A stretch of 19,166 nt of DNA from positions 1-19,166 of the forward strand of contig CAAGND010000172.1 of the NCBI GenBank assembly GCA_900771185.1. Reading direction: 5' to 3'. This stretch comes from Clostridia bacterium. Lineage in GTDB: Bacteria > Bacillota > Clostridia > Oscillospirales > Acutalibacteraceae. The position numbers were made by a program, and so were the translations under genes. Positions 1 to 7,593 of this stretch are shown here, in pieces (the stretch's first letter is position 1; each line of letters opens with the position of its first letter). Under the pieces are notes generated by a model. The model ran no database searches and had not been told where the DNA came from. It worked only from the letters and a program-made list of their open reading frames with translations.

Positions 1-83
1 ATCTTTTTTCAAAAATATTAAATTATTGAGAGCTGCACACAAGATATAGTATGTTCTAAAAATATTCTTAATGTCAAAAATAT

Positions 84-821
84 TTATTCGGCGTCGTCGG
101 CGTTCTCCCAGTTGTGCCAGACAGCCTGAACATCGTCATTGTCCTCGAACATCTCAAGCATCTTGCCCATGTTCTTTATATCATCCTCATTGGTAAGGGT
201 GGTATAGGTTGAGGGCACATACTCAATCTCAGCTGAGAGGAAAGTATATCCTTTCTGCTCAAGATCCTCACGAATGGCGCTGAAATCCGCAGGTTCGGTG
301 CGGACATCGAACACTCCGTCATCGGTGAGAAAATCAATCGCGCCCGCTTCAAGAGCATCCTCCATCAGCTTCTCCTCATCAACATCCTCTTTTTCAATCA
401 CAATGACACCCTGACGTGAGAACATGAAAGAGACGCAGCCGGACTGACCCATATTTCCGCCGTACTTATCAAAATAGTGGCGCATCTCGCCCGCGGTTCT
501 GTTGCGGTTATCGGTCAGCGTCTCAACAATAACGGCGATACCTGAGGGGCCGTAGCCCTCATAGATTATCTCCTCAAAATTATCGGCGTTGCCGTCTCCG
601 GCAGCCTTTTTGATTATACGTTCGATGTTGTCGTTGGGAACGTTATTCGCTTTCGCCTTTGAGATAACGTCCTTGAGTTTTGAGTTGGAGGACGGATCCG
701 GACCGCCCTCGCGAACGGCAACAGCTATCTCTCTGCCGATTTTTGTGAATATCTTGGCACGCTGATTATCCGTCTTTTCTTTCTTTCTTTTAATGGTGCT
801 CCATTTTGAATGTCCTGACAT
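84..821 (-). CDS. yebC: YebC/PmpR family transcription/translation regulator
   Basis: Cytoplasmic YebC/TACO1-family protein of 245 aa, the usual family length. The diagnostic N-terminus MSGHSKWSTIKRKKEK is present, followed by the conserved NVPNDNIERIIKKA and YEGYGPSGIAVIVE segments. The family has been described both as DNA-binding regulators and as factors that help ribosomes through difficult motifs; which applies here cannot be seen. I chose the ATG at 821 because family members start MSGHSKW or MAGHSKW; the frame is open to an ATG at 836. Neither start has a good ribosome site. The strong AAAGGAGG lies about 35 bases upstream and fits an out-of-frame ATG at 852. The gene lies downstream of the clpC terminator and has its own consensus promoter. 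I see no terminator between its stop and the window edge. Identity is very confident; the start is less so. Confidence 0.95.
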   Translation of the reverse strand: MSGHSKWSTIKRKKEKTDNQRAKIFTKIGREIAVAVREGGPDPSSNSKLKDVISKAKANNVPNDNIERIIKKAAGDGNADNFEEIIYEGYGPSGIAVIVETLTDNRNRTAGEMRHYFDKYGGNMGQSGCVSFMFSRQGVIVIEKEDVDEEKLMEDALEAGAIDFLTDDGVFDVRTEPADFSAIREDLEQKGYTFLSAEIEYVPSTYTTLTNEDDIKNMGKMLEMFEDNDDVQAVWHNWENADDAE

Positions 822-852
822 ACAAGCCGCACACATCGGTAAAACCGCGCAT
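790..852 (-). CDS. Possible 20-codon leader ORF overlapping the yebC start
   Basis: An ATG at 852 sits 5 bases after an excellent AAAGGAGGG ribosome site. It opens a 20-codon ORF (beginning MRGFTDVCGLYV) in a different frame from yebC, ending with TAA inside the yebC coding region. The yebC start lies within it, so terminating ribosomes could reinitiate. It may instead be a chance ORF or a sign of a sequencing or assembly indel. No peptide function is recognised. Confidence 0.3.
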   Translation of the reverse strand: MRGFTDVCGLYVRTFKMEHH

Positions 853-883
853 GCGTCCCTCCTTTGAAATTCGATAACGGTTT

Positions 884-913
884 ATTATACAATGAAAACA
901 CCGTCTGTGTCAA
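884..913 (-). promoter_or_regulatory. Sigma-A promoter of yebC
   Basis: On the minus strand, TTGACA (908-913) and TATAAT (884-889) are both perfect, with an 18-base spacer. The -10 box ends about 20 bases before the AAAGGAGG ribosome site, giving a short leader. Confidence 0.8.
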
Positions 914-1016
914 TAGCGACTTGCGCTTATCCGGCTGTTTGGGGCAAACGGTGCGATATAAGCTGAGCAATATACTATGATTAATCATTGCAATGTGTTT
1001 TTAGCATTTCACAAGC

Positions 1017-1050
1017 AAAAAGACACGGGTACACAAAATGCGTACCCGTG
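1017..1050 (-). terminator. Intrinsic terminator after clpC
   Basis: A perfect 9-bp stem CACGGGTAC/GTACCCGTG with a 9-base loop (1024-1050) is followed on the minus strand by TCTTTTTG. It starts 9 bases past the clpC stop and closes the ctsR operon. Confidence 0.88.
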
Positions 1051-1059
1051 AATTGTTTA

Positions 1060-3546
1060 TTATTCGCTCTGTTCTGATGTTTCAGGCTCTTCGGGCACCG
1101 CATCCTCTTTGAACACGAACGTGCCGTCCTCAACGGTGCAGACATACTTTTTACCCGTGCCTATCTTCTTTTCAAGCATCTCCTCGGAGAGCTTATCCTC
1201 GATATGCTGCTGAATTGCCCTTCTCAGCGGTCTCGCTCCGTATATAGGGTCAAAACCGGCATCGGCAATCTTTTCAACAGCCTCGTCTGAAAACTCAACG
1301 CTGATGTCAAGCTGAGCAACTCTTGATTTGAGACCCTCCAACATTCTGCGGGCTATCTCTTTTATATCCTTCTTCTCGAGCGAGTGGAACACAATGATAT
1401 CATCAACACGGTTGAGGAACTCCGGTCTGAACACGTTTTTAAGCTCATTCATAACCAGCTCACGTATTTTTTCATAGCTCGGAGTTTCACCCTGCTCCTC
1501 AGTAAAGCCCAGCGACTTCGCGCCGCCGGAAATCAGCTTCGCGCCGACATTTGAGGTCATGATGATAATGCAGTTTTTGAAGTCCACGCGTCTGCCCTGT
1601 GAATCGGTCAGAATACCGTCATCCAGAATCTGAAGCAGCATGTTGAAAACATCGGGATGCGCCTTTTCTATCTCATCGAAAAGAATTACACTGTAAGGTC
1701 TGCGGCGAACCTTTTCCGTGAGCTGACCGCCCTCATCATAGCCGACATATCCGGGCGGCGAACCGACAAGACGCGACACCGTGTGTTTCTCCATATACTC
1801 TGACATATCAAGCCTGATCATCGCGTTTTCATCGCCGAACAGGGAGCTTGCAAGTGCCTTGCAAAGCTCGGTTTTGCCGACACCCGTGGGGCCGAGGAAT
1901 ATGAAAGAGCCGGTGGGGCGCCTGGGGTCTTTAAGTCCCACACGTCCTCTGCGTATCGCCTTGGCGACCGCGCTGACAGCCTCGTCCTGACCGACTATTC
2001 TGCGGTGAAGCTCCTCCTCCATGTGGAGAAGCCGCTCGCTTTCAGCCTGCGTCAGCTCCACAACCGGAACGCCCGTCCATGATGACACTATCTCGGCTAT
2101 CTCGTTTGAGCCGACCTCGCCGACCTTCTTGCTTGAGCGTTCCTGCCACTCACGTTTTTCTGTTTCAAGCCTGTCGCCGAGCTCTTTCTGCTCATCACGT
2201 ATCTGCGCCGCACGCTCAAATTCCTGTGCGTTGACAGCCGCGTCCTTCTCCTCGGCAAGAGCCTTGAGTCTGTCCTCCAGCTCTTTAAGATCCGGCGGAG
2301 CGGTGAAGGCGCGCAGACGCACCTTTGATGCCGCCTCATCGATAAGGTCTATGGCCTTATCGGGCAGATATCTGTCGCCTATATATCTGACTGACATCTT
2401 AACAGCCGCATATATGGCATCATCAGTTATCTTAACCTTGTGGTGGGCCTCATATTTATCACGGATGCCCCGGAGGATCTCAACGGCCTCCTCCTCGCTC
2501 GGCTCACCCACGGTTACAGGCTGAAAACGGCGTTCCAGCGCCGCGTCTTTCTCGATATGCTTTCTGTATTCCTCAAGGGTGGTGGCACCTATAACCTGCA
2601 TCTCACCCCTTGCGAGCGCGGGTTTGAGGATATTTGCGGCATCAACTGCGCCCTCTGCCGAGCCTGCTCCTATCAGGGTGTGCAGCTCATCAATAAAGAG
2701 TATGACATCTCCCGCCTTGGTAACCTCTTCAATGGCGGATTTGATACGTTCCTCGAAATCTCCTCTGTACTTTGTACCGGCAACCATGCCTGTAAGATCC
2801 AGCGAGACTATTCGCTTATTTCTAAGAGTTTCCGGCACTTCGCCCGTGGCAATCTTGAGTGCCAGCCCCTCGGCGATAGCGGTCTTGCCGACACCCGGCT
2901 CACCGATAAGGCAGGGGTTGTTCTTAGTGCGGCGGCTGAGTATCTGTATGACACGCTCAATCTCTTTCTGTCTGCCGATGACGGGATCTATTCCGCCGCC
3001 CGCCGCCATAGCGGTCAGGTCTCTTCCGAACTGGTTGAGCGTAGGAGTATCCTTGTGCTCGCCGGCGGTGGACGAGCCGTCCTGAGGACCTGAGCCCTTG
3101 GAGTTTGACGAGCCAAGCGCTTTGAGCAGCTCCTGCAGAATCTCCTGCGGTGATACGCCGAGTCTCGCCATGATGGACACCGCGGCGCCTGAGCCCTCTT
3201 TTATCAGCGAGATGAGCAGATGCTCGGTTCCGACATAGCTGTGACCCATCGCCCTTGCCTGCGCCATGGCTCCGTCAATTATATTTTTGCATCTCGGAGT
3301 GAAATCATTGGGGGTCAGAACCGTCGGCACTCCGAGCCCGACCATATTTTTTATCTCGTCCTCGACCTTCCCCGCGGTGAGCTTTTTGCTGCTGAGTACG
3401 GTATAAGCAATGCCTCCGTTCTCGGCAAGCAATCCGAGCAGAAGATGCTCACTGCCTATATAGGTGTGACCCATATTTTCCGCGCACTCAATGGACGCAT
3501 TGAGTGCGGCATTTGCTTTCTGAGTAAATCCGGTAAACTTATACAT
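1060..3546 (-). CDS. clpC: ATP-dependent Clp protease ATP-binding subunit ClpC
   Basis: AAA+ unfoldase that feeds substrates, including McsB-marked phospho-arginine proteins in Firmicutes, to ClpP. It has 828 aa, as expected. Domains in order: a double Clp N-domain repeat (about 1-145); first AAA+ module with Walker A GEPGVGKT (215-222) and Walker B VILFIDE (281-287); a UVR/coiled-coil M domain (about 420-465); second AAA+ module with Walker A GPTGVGKT (552-559) and Walker B ILFDE (621-625). An LGF tripeptide (about 679-681) matches the ClpP-docking loop, so this is ClpC rather than ClpB. I chose the ATG at 3546: GGAAAGGA lies 9 bases upstream of it but directly abuts the other ATG at 3555. 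Last gene of ctsR-mcsA-mcsB-clpC. Confidence 0.97.
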   Translation of the reverse strand: MYKFTGFTQKANAALNASIECAENMGHTYIGSEHLLLGLLAENGGIAYTVLSSKKLTAGKVEDEIKNMVGLGVPTVLTPNDFTPRCKNIIDGAMAQARAMGHSYVGTEHLLISLIKEGSGAAVSIMARLGVSPQEILQELLKALGSSNSKGSGPQDGSSTAGEHKDTPTLNQFGRDLTAMAAGGGIDPVIGRQKEIERVIQILSRRTKNNPCLIGEPGVGKTAIAEGLALKIATGEVPETLRNKRIVSLDLTGMVAGTKYRGDFEERIKSAIEEVTKAGDVILFIDELHTLIGAGSAEGAVDAANILKPALARGEMQVIGATTLEEYRKHIEKDAALERRFQPVTVGEPSEEEAVEILRGIRDKYEAHHKVKITDDAIYAAVKMSVRYIGDRYLPDKAIDLIDEAASKVRLRAFTAPPDLKELEDRLKALAEEKDAAVNAQEFERAAQIRDEQKELGDRLETEKREWQERSSKKVGEVGSNEIAEIVSSWTGVPVVELTQAESERLLHMEEELHRRIVGQDEAVSAVAKAIRRGRVGLKDPRRPTGSFIFLGPTGVGKTELCKALASSLFGDENAMIRLDMSEYMEKHTVSRLVGSPPGYVGYDEGGQLTEKVRRRPYSVILFDEIEKAHPDVFNMLLQILDDGILTDSQGRRVDFKNCIIIMTSNVGAKLISGGAKSLGFTEEQGETPSYEKIRELVMNELKNVFRPEFLNRVDDIIVFHSLEKKDIKEIARRMLEGLKSRVAQLDISVEFSDEAVEKIADAGFDPIYGARPLRRAIQQHIEDKLSEEMLEKKIGTGKKYVCTVEDGTFVFKEDAVPEEPETSEQSE

Positions 3547-3589
3547 AAATCTCATTCCTTTCCACGCATAAGCTTATATCCCGACACGA

Positions 3590-4606
3590 TTAATAATCAC
3601 GCAGTGCTTCGCGCACGGCGTCCGCACGCACACAGTCGCGCTGTGCAGCGTCGAGAGGTTTGCCCTGTGCGGCATTTATTGTTGCCGGCTGCATGCCGAC
3701 AGTCAGTTCATTTATTTTTTCAATCGGTATTTCAAGTATCCCTCTTGCCGCGCCGAGACGCACAAGAGACATCAGATCCATGAACTCATCAGAGCTCAAG
3801 ACCCTTGCATTTTTGAGTACGCCGAGTGCACGGTATATTCTGTCCTCCTCGGCTATGTTGCTGCAAAGACGCTGTGCCGCCGCACGCTCCTGCGTGACGA
3901 GCTGACGGGTTATCGACTGAAGATTCTCTATCGCCGCCTGCTCGGTTATGCCTAAAGTAATCTGATTGCTCAACTGATATATGTCCCCTCTCGGCTCACT
4001 GCCTTCGCCGTATGCGCCTCTGAGCGTCAGGCCGAGTTTCGATATCGTTGAGCTGAGAACGGCAAGCTGACCGCTGCGTCTGAGCGCCGGAAGGTGAAGC
4101 ATAACCGATGCGCGCATCGCCGTTCCGAGGTTTGTCGGGCACTGGGTAAGATAGCCCAGTCTCTCATCAAATGCATAGTCAAGCTTTTTGTCGAGTATGG
4201 AATCTATCTTATCCGCAAGGACATAGCAGTCCATGAGCGCAAGACCGGCTTTCATGACCTGAAGCCTTATATGATCCTCCTCGCACAGCATTATGCTGAC
4301 TGTTTCATCCTCTGTCAGAAGCAGTGCTCTGCCCTCGCGAACCGACGCGAATTCTGGGCTTATCAGATGACGTTCGGCAAGCGAAATGGCCTGTTCACGG
4401 CTCAAATCCGTCATGTTGATATAGTGCAGTGCCGTCTCGTGTTCATCGGTCAGCAGAGCGTTTTTCACAAGCTCGTTGACCTTTCTCTTTCCCTCGGTGT
4501 CAAGCCTGCCGGGGAACGGATATTCCGCGAGATTTCGGGCAAGACGCACCCGTGTGCTCATCACGACATCGCCCTGCTCGCCCTTTTCTATATACCACTT
4601 ACTCAT
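3590..4606 (-). CDS. mcsB: Protein-arginine kinase McsB
   Basis: Phosphagen-kinase-fold enzyme that phosphorylates arginine residues on proteins, tagging them for ClpCP and inactivating CtsR. The 338 aa carry the nucleotide-binding STRVRLARN (about 17-25), the catalytic CPTNLGTAMRAS segment with Cys156, and the C-terminal RDCVRA (about 323-328), which matches the RDxxRA phospho-arginine-binding motif typical of McsB and absent from creatine or arginine kinases. The start at 4606 is set by GGAGGTG seven bases upstream and by the family N-terminus; an ATG at 4624 is less likely. The first 8 bases overlap the end of mcsA, pointing to translational coupling with its activator. Confidence 0.96.
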   Translation of the reverse strand: MSKWYIEKGEQGDVVMSTRVRLARNLAEYPFPGRLDTEGKRKVNELVKNALLTDEHETALHYINMTDLSREQAISLAERHLISPEFASVREGRALLLTEDETVSIMLCEEDHIRLQVMKAGLALMDCYVLADKIDSILDKKLDYAFDERLGYLTQCPTNLGTAMRASVMLHLPALRRSGQLAVLSSTISKLGLTLRGAYGEGSEPRGDIYQLSNQITLGITEQAAIENLQSITRQLVTQERAAAQRLCSNIAEEDRIYRALGVLKNARVLSSDEFMDLMSLVRLGAARGILEIPIEKINELTVGMQPATINAAQGKPLDAAQRDCVRADAVREALRDY

Positions 4607-5117
4607 GCTTCTCACCTCCGTCAAGCTCTCTTATCTTGTCACGAAGCTCTGCCGCCAGCTCAAAGTTCTGAGCCTTGACCGCTTCATCCATCTGCATTTT
4701 AAGGCTTTCAAGCTCATCCGGCTTATTCTCTTCCTCACTGACCGTCTCAGCGGTTGAAGCTATCTTGCCGTTGTGCTGAACCTGACCGTGTATGCGCTGG
4801 AGCGAAGGTCTGAGCTCGTTATAAAAGGTGTTATAGCACTCAGCGCATCCGACCCTTCCCTCACGAACGATATCATTGAAAGAATATCCGCATTTGGGGC
4901 AGCGCGTAACCTTTCTCGGGGTGTTGAGTGAATGAACGGCATCGCCGAAAAAGTTTCCGAAAAGTCCCGAGATGTTAAAACCGAATCCTGAGAACGCATC
5001 GCCGTAGCCGAGGTGCTCGGCACACTCGGAGCAGAGATGTCTCTCGGCAGTATCGCCGTTTATAACCTGCTTTATATGTGTTGTGGCCTCATTTTTTCCG
5101 CAGTTCTGACATAACAT
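4599..5117 (-). CDS. mcsA: McsA, zinc-finger activator of the McsB arginine kinase
   Basis: Activator and adaptor for McsB. The 172 aa contain four CXXC pairs (Cys3/6, 29/32, 73/76, 91/94) that should bind zinc, and a C-terminal UVR motif (about 138-168, including AVKAQNFELAAELRDKIREL) like the one in ClpC. The start at 5117 follows AAAGGAGG at an 8-base spacing; the longer open frame upstream lacks family similarity. It lies 88 bases after ctsR. The gap has an imperfect GC-rich inverted repeat (about 5160-5200) without a T-tract, so I do not call a terminator there. Confidence 0.95.
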   Translation of the reverse strand: MLCQNCGKNEATTHIKQVINGDTAERHLCSECAEHLGYGDAFSGFGFNISGLFGNFFGDAVHSLNTPRKVTRCPKCGYSFNDIVREGRVGCAECYNTFYNELRPSLQRIHGQVQHNGKIASTAETVSEEENKPDELESLKMQMDEAVKAQNFELAAELRDKIRELDGGEKHE

Positions 5118-5205
5118 AAATATTCCTCCTTTGGGCGCCTTGCGCCGTTTAAAGCTTGCTTTCCGGGTGGGTTTGAGCGTATGCCCTCCGCCCCACCGGC
5201 TTTGG

Positions 5206-5655
5206 CTAATTGATATTTGTGAGTAAAAGCTGTTTGAATATTGATGCTCTCGCCGCCTCTCTGTGTTCGACCGGAACGGGACGAAGGGCGGTATCTGAAA
5301 TGGTGCACAGCATAAGCTTTGCTGTCTTCGTGTCAAGTGCGCCAGAATTATTCAGATTCATAATATGCGCGCGCGCCGTGTTCTCATCAAGCCTGTCGCC
5401 TATGGAATTGACAACATGCATGAGCATGCGCTGCGGATCCATGGTGACACGGCGAATCCTAATATATCCGCCGCCTCCCCTGCGGCTCTCGACTATATAG
5501 CCCTGCTCGGGGGTGAAGCGTGACGCAATAACATAGTTTATCTGGCTCGGGACGCATCCGATGCTCTGCGCAAGTTCATTGCGCTGAATCTCCGTTGTGC
5601 CGTCATCATTGAGCATATCCAAAATCATTCTCGCGATTTGATTGCTCAGGCTCAA
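5206..5655 (-). CDS. ctsR: CtsR, transcriptional repressor of class III heat-shock genes
   Basis: Dimeric winged-helix repressor of clp genes, inactivated by heat and by the McsA/McsB system. The 149 aa begin MSLSNQIARMILDML. The N-terminal DNA-binding domain includes the SRRGGGGYIRI beta-wing, whose glycine-rich turn acts as the temperature sensor in the family, and the C-terminal domain follows. I prefer the TTG start at 5655, since GAGGTG lies 6 bases upstream; a GTG at 5664 lies within that ribosome site and adds three residues. First gene of the operon. Two CtsR-type operators flank its promoter, so autoregulation is expected. Confidence 0.95.
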   Translation of the reverse strand: MSLSNQIARMILDMLNDDGTTEIQRNELAQSIGCVPSQINYVIASRFTPEQGYIVESRRGGGGYIRIRRVTMDPQRMLMHVVNSIGDRLDENTARAHIMNLNNSGALDTKTAKLMLCTISDTALRPVPVEHREAARASIFKQLLLTNIN

Positions 5656-5699
5656 TTTGCACACCTCTTTTCACGACAATTGTCAAGTTTGAATTTGTC

Positions 5700-5716
5700 T
5701 TTGACTTTCCTTGACT
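5700..5716 (-). promoter_or_regulatory. CtsR operator, promoter-proximal
   Basis: Minus strand AGTCAAG-GAA-AGTCAAA matches the CtsR heptad direct repeat (R-GTCAAA, NAN, R-GTCAAA) with one mismatch. It sits at about +2 to +18, just downstream of the -10 box, where a bound repressor would block transcription. Confidence 0.8.
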
Positions 5717-5724
5717 TTGATATT

Positions 5725-5753
5725 ATTATAATGATTTTGACCTTAACCGTCAA
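5725..5753 (-). promoter_or_regulatory. Sigma-A promoter of the ctsR operon
   Basis: Minus strand TTGACG (5748-5753), 17-base spacer and a perfect TATAAT (5725-5730). It is flanked by CtsR-type boxes, and a further isolated GGTCAAA heptad (5736-5742) lies in the spacer. Confidence 0.82.
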
Positions 5754-5754
5754 A

Positions 5755-5771
5755 GGTCAGTAAAGGTCAAA
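5755..5771 (+). promoter_or_regulatory. Second CtsR-like operator, upstream of the -35
   Basis: Plus strand GGTCAGT-AAA-GGTCAAA: one perfect heptad and one with two mismatches, with the correct NAN spacer. It abuts the -35 box and is in the opposite orientation to the proximal operator. Confidence 0.6.
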
Positions 5772-5815
5772 ATTTGTTTTACAGGGCTTGAAATTTAAAA
5801 ATATCTGACGCTATC

Positions 5816-6019
5816 TCATTTTTTCTTTAAATTTCTTCGTTTTCCTTTGATTTTATTCAAATTCACATATCTGCCGTGCAAAGCACCGCCGTTGAAATCT
5901 GAGTTGTCACCCATCCATTCATCTTCATAAGAGAAATTATCGTCAAATATTTCGCTGTCATATGTCCCATCCGTTTCATCATCATAGCCGCCGTTATTTT
6001 TTCCGAAACCAAAAAGCAT
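5816..6019 (-). CDS. Small acidic protein of unknown function, 67 aa
   Basis: I do not recognise a family. The N-terminal MLFGFGKNNGG is followed by a strongly acidic stretch (about residues 13-43, many Asp and Glu) and then a basic Lys/Arg-rich tail (NKIKGKRRNLKKK). There is no membrane segment or signal peptide, so it is probably cytoplasmic and may bind nucleic acid or a charged partner. A good GGAGGTG ribosome site lies 7 bases before the ATG, which supports a real gene. That site and the start codon lie in one arm of a 12-bp inverted repeat. It lies upstream of ctsR in the same direction, and I see no terminator between them. Confidence 0.7.
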   Translation of the reverse strand: MLFGFGKNNGGYDDETDGTYDSEIFDDNFSYEDEWMGDNSDFNGGALHGRYVNLNKIKGKRRNLKKK

Positions 6020-6089
6020 TTGAGCACCTCCGCAAAAAACCTTTAAACAGATAACTGTTTAAAATAGTTTATGCCCTAGGTGCTCAAAT
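6018..6089 (-). promoter_or_regulatory. Nested inverted repeats that can mask a ribosome site
   Basis: On the minus strand ATTTGAGCACCT (6078-6089) is a perfect complement of AGGTGCTCAAAT (6018-6029), which contains the ribosome site and the first bases of the ATG of the 67-aa gene. Inside is a second perfect repeat TTTAAACAG/CTGTTTAAA with a 4-base loop (6042-6063). A transcript starting upstream of 6089 could fold to hide its own start. Confidence 0.6.
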
Positions 6090-6108
6090 ATAAATTAAAA
6101 AACAAGTA

Positions 6109-6136
6109 ACCCATTTTCACATGGGGTCATAGTATA
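6109..6136 (+). promoter_or_regulatory. Possible sigma-K-like promoter for the Cys-rich peptide
   Basis: Plus strand AC (6109-6110), 17 bases, then CATAGTATA (6128-6136) fits the B. subtilis sigma-K pattern AC-N16/17-CATANNNTA. The motif is short, and the implied leader of about 130 bases is long, so chance is possible. Confidence 0.25.
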
Positions 6137-6270
6137 GTGATGAAAGCAGTGCGGTGAGGCAAACAACCACCCGGCGCAGTCACGAAACCGTATTTGCAAA
6201 ACTTATCCTCAGGCTGCGCCGCCTGCCGAACACTCTTTCAGCGAGTACTTGCGAAAAGGAGGGTAATCTA

Positions 6271-6399
6271 ATGGGTTGCGGAAATAATTGGTGCATCTTT
6301 CTCATCATAATCCTTCTGCTTTGTGACACAGGCTGCGGTTGCGGTATGACCAGAAATTCAGACTGCGGATGTGGCTGCAACAACGGCTGCGGCTGCTGA
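6271..6399 (+). CDS. Cys/Gly-rich small membrane or coat peptide, 42 aa
   Basis: Ten of 42 residues are Cys. The N-terminal MGCGNNWC is followed by a hydrophobic stretch IFLIIILLLC (9-18), then Gly-Cys repeats (GCGCG, CGCGC, GCGC) to the end. The start at 6271 is set by AAAGGAGGG at a 7-base spacing; the longer frame from 6154 has no such site. The composition resembles small Clostridial proteins sometimes labelled chorion-class high-cysteine, and small coat peptides. A metal-binding, disulfide-rich or spore-coat role is possible but unproven. It is the only supported plus-strand gene here, divergent from the 67-aa gene and convergent with the dehydrogenase gene. Confidence 0.72.
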   Translation: MGCGNNWCIFLIIILLLCDTGCGCGMTRNSDCGCGCNNGCGC

Positions 6400-6413
6400 C
6401 ATCGGCAAAAACA

Positions 6414-7520
6414 TTAATCGGCGTTGAAAATCAAAAGCCGAGCCGCCTCTTCGGGACTAAGACCGCCCGGGGAGGCGGCGAAATTTTTCGGCACATTATC
6501 AGTCCAGCGTTCGGCATATCTCTGCGCCGCCGCGGAGGAGATGACAATATCCCCTGTGACGCTGAGCTTTTTGAGAATTTCTGTTATTTCTCGTTTTCCG
6601 CAGCCGAGCAGCTTTTCAAGCTCTGCAAGCTTCTGCGGCTCATACTCTGCCGCACGCTCAAAAAATGCCGGCAAAAACGCTGCGCACGCCTGGCCGTGGG
6701 GAACTCCGTAATTTTCAGTGAGCACATAACCGAGCGGATGCGGAAATGCCGTTCCGCAGGTGTTGATTACAAGCCCTGCCAGGAGTGAGCCGTAATACAT
6801 GTTTTCACAGAGCTTTTCACCGCTATTTTCACCCTCGGCAAAGCGGCACAGCCCATCCCATATCAGCGGCAGACCTTTCACGGCAAACATTTTCACAAAT
6901 TCGTTCATCTTCGGGGTAAACCATCCCTCCACAGCATGCGAAAAGGCATCGAGACCGGTTGACACCGCAACCTTTTCCGGCATTGTCGCAGTATACATCG
7001 GGTCGGCGAAAACAAGCGCCGCATAACAGTCCCTGCCCGAAATGCTCTTTTTGCGTCCGGTTTGGTCATTGGTGAGCACACTCACTCCGGTGACCTCACT
7101 GCCTGTGCCCGAAGTGGTTCCGACAAGGGCGACCGGCAACGGTGAATTTTGATATTCACGCTTGTAGATATCCTCCGGCAAAAGATCCGGATTGGCAGCA
7201 TATATTGCCACAGCTTTTGACGCATCAAGCACAGAGCCGCCGCCTATTCCGAAAATAAAATCCGCATGTATGTTTCTTGCCTCGCAGCCCGCCTCATGGC
7301 AGACAGAAAGCAGCGGATTCGGGCCTATTTTTGAAAATACAGAAAAATCTATACCGTTTTCGGAAAGAGCCTTTTGAGCGTCATCAAGAGCACCGCTTAT
7401 TCTCGCCGAAGATCCGCCCGTGACTATCAGACATTTTTTGCCAAGTGATTTAAGTTCACCTGCGTTTTTCAAAAGAGCCCTCTCACCCCAAAAAACATTT
7501 GCAGGCATATACATGTTCAA
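6414..7520 (-). CDS. Iron-containing alcohol dehydrogenase
   Basis: Group III NAD(P)-dependent alcohol dehydrogenase reducing aldehydes or oxidising alcohols in the cytoplasm. The 368 aa are near family length. The nucleotide-binding GIGGGSVLDASKA (about 91-103) and GTTSGTGSEVT (134-144) are present, and all four metal ligands are in place: Asp191 and His195 in LDAFSHAVEGW, His261 in FPHPLGY, and His275 in VPHGQA. The substrate cannot be told. The TTG at 7520 lies 7 bases after AAAGGGGG; the ATG at 7514 would be at 13 bases, so I keep the TTG. A terminator lies directly upstream with no clear promoter between, so expression may depend on read-through or on a promoter I cannot see. Confidence 0.93.
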   Translation of the reverse strand: MNMYMPANVFWGERALLKNAGELKSLGKKCLIVTGGSSARISGALDDAQKALSENGIDFSVFSKIGPNPLLSVCHEAGCEARNIHADFIFGIGGGSVLDASKAVAIYAANPDLLPEDIYKREYQNSPLPVALVGTTSGTGSEVTGVSVLTNDQTGRKKSISGRDCYAALVFADPMYTATMPEKVAVSTGLDAFSHAVEGWFTPKMNEFVKMFAVKGLPLIWDGLCRFAEGENSGEKLCENMYYGSLLAGLVINTCGTAFPHPLGYVLTENYGVPHGQACAAFLPAFFERAAEYEPQKLAELEKLLGCGKREITEILKKLSVTGDIVISSAAAQRYAERWTDNVPKNFAASPGGLSPEEAARLLIFNAD

Positions 7521-7548
7521 AGCACTTCCCCCTTTTGCCGATTAATTG

Positions 7549-7572
7549 AAAAGCGCCGTCTTTTGACGGCGC
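7549..7572 (-). terminator. Terminator after the LexA-box gene
   Basis: 8-bp perfect GC-rich stem GCGCCGTC/GACGGCGC with a 4-base loop (7553-7572), followed on the minus strand by TTTT only. The plus strand has a longer T-run after the stem, so it may work in both directions. The short U-tract makes some read-through into the dehydrogenase gene plausible. Confidence 0.65.
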
Positions 7573-7593
7573 CTGTTTTTTATCAAAGTGCGG

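Noticed and set aside
1..83. Possible promoter or terminator after yebC
   Set aside because: AT-rich with three AAAAATATT repeats and a lone TTGACA, but no -10 at a usable distance and no stable stem.
2021..3093. Plus-strand ORFs of up to 217 codons opposite clpC
   Set aside because: They lie entirely antisense to the well-conserved clpC frame, have no ribosome sites or recognisable domains, and fit codon-bias shadows.
3590..4757. Plus-strand ORFs of 81-194 codons opposite mcsB and the end of mcsA
   Set aside because: Antisense to conserved genes, with no supporting start signals or domains.
5118..5205. GC-rich inverted repeat between ctsR and mcsA as a terminator
   Set aside because: Arms are imperfect, the loop is long and no T-run follows; operon continuity is expected.
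6154..6270. Upstream extension of the Cys-rich peptide frame to 6154
   Set aside because: The strong AAAGGAGGG is placed for the ATG at 6271, and the extension is basic and unlike the peptide.
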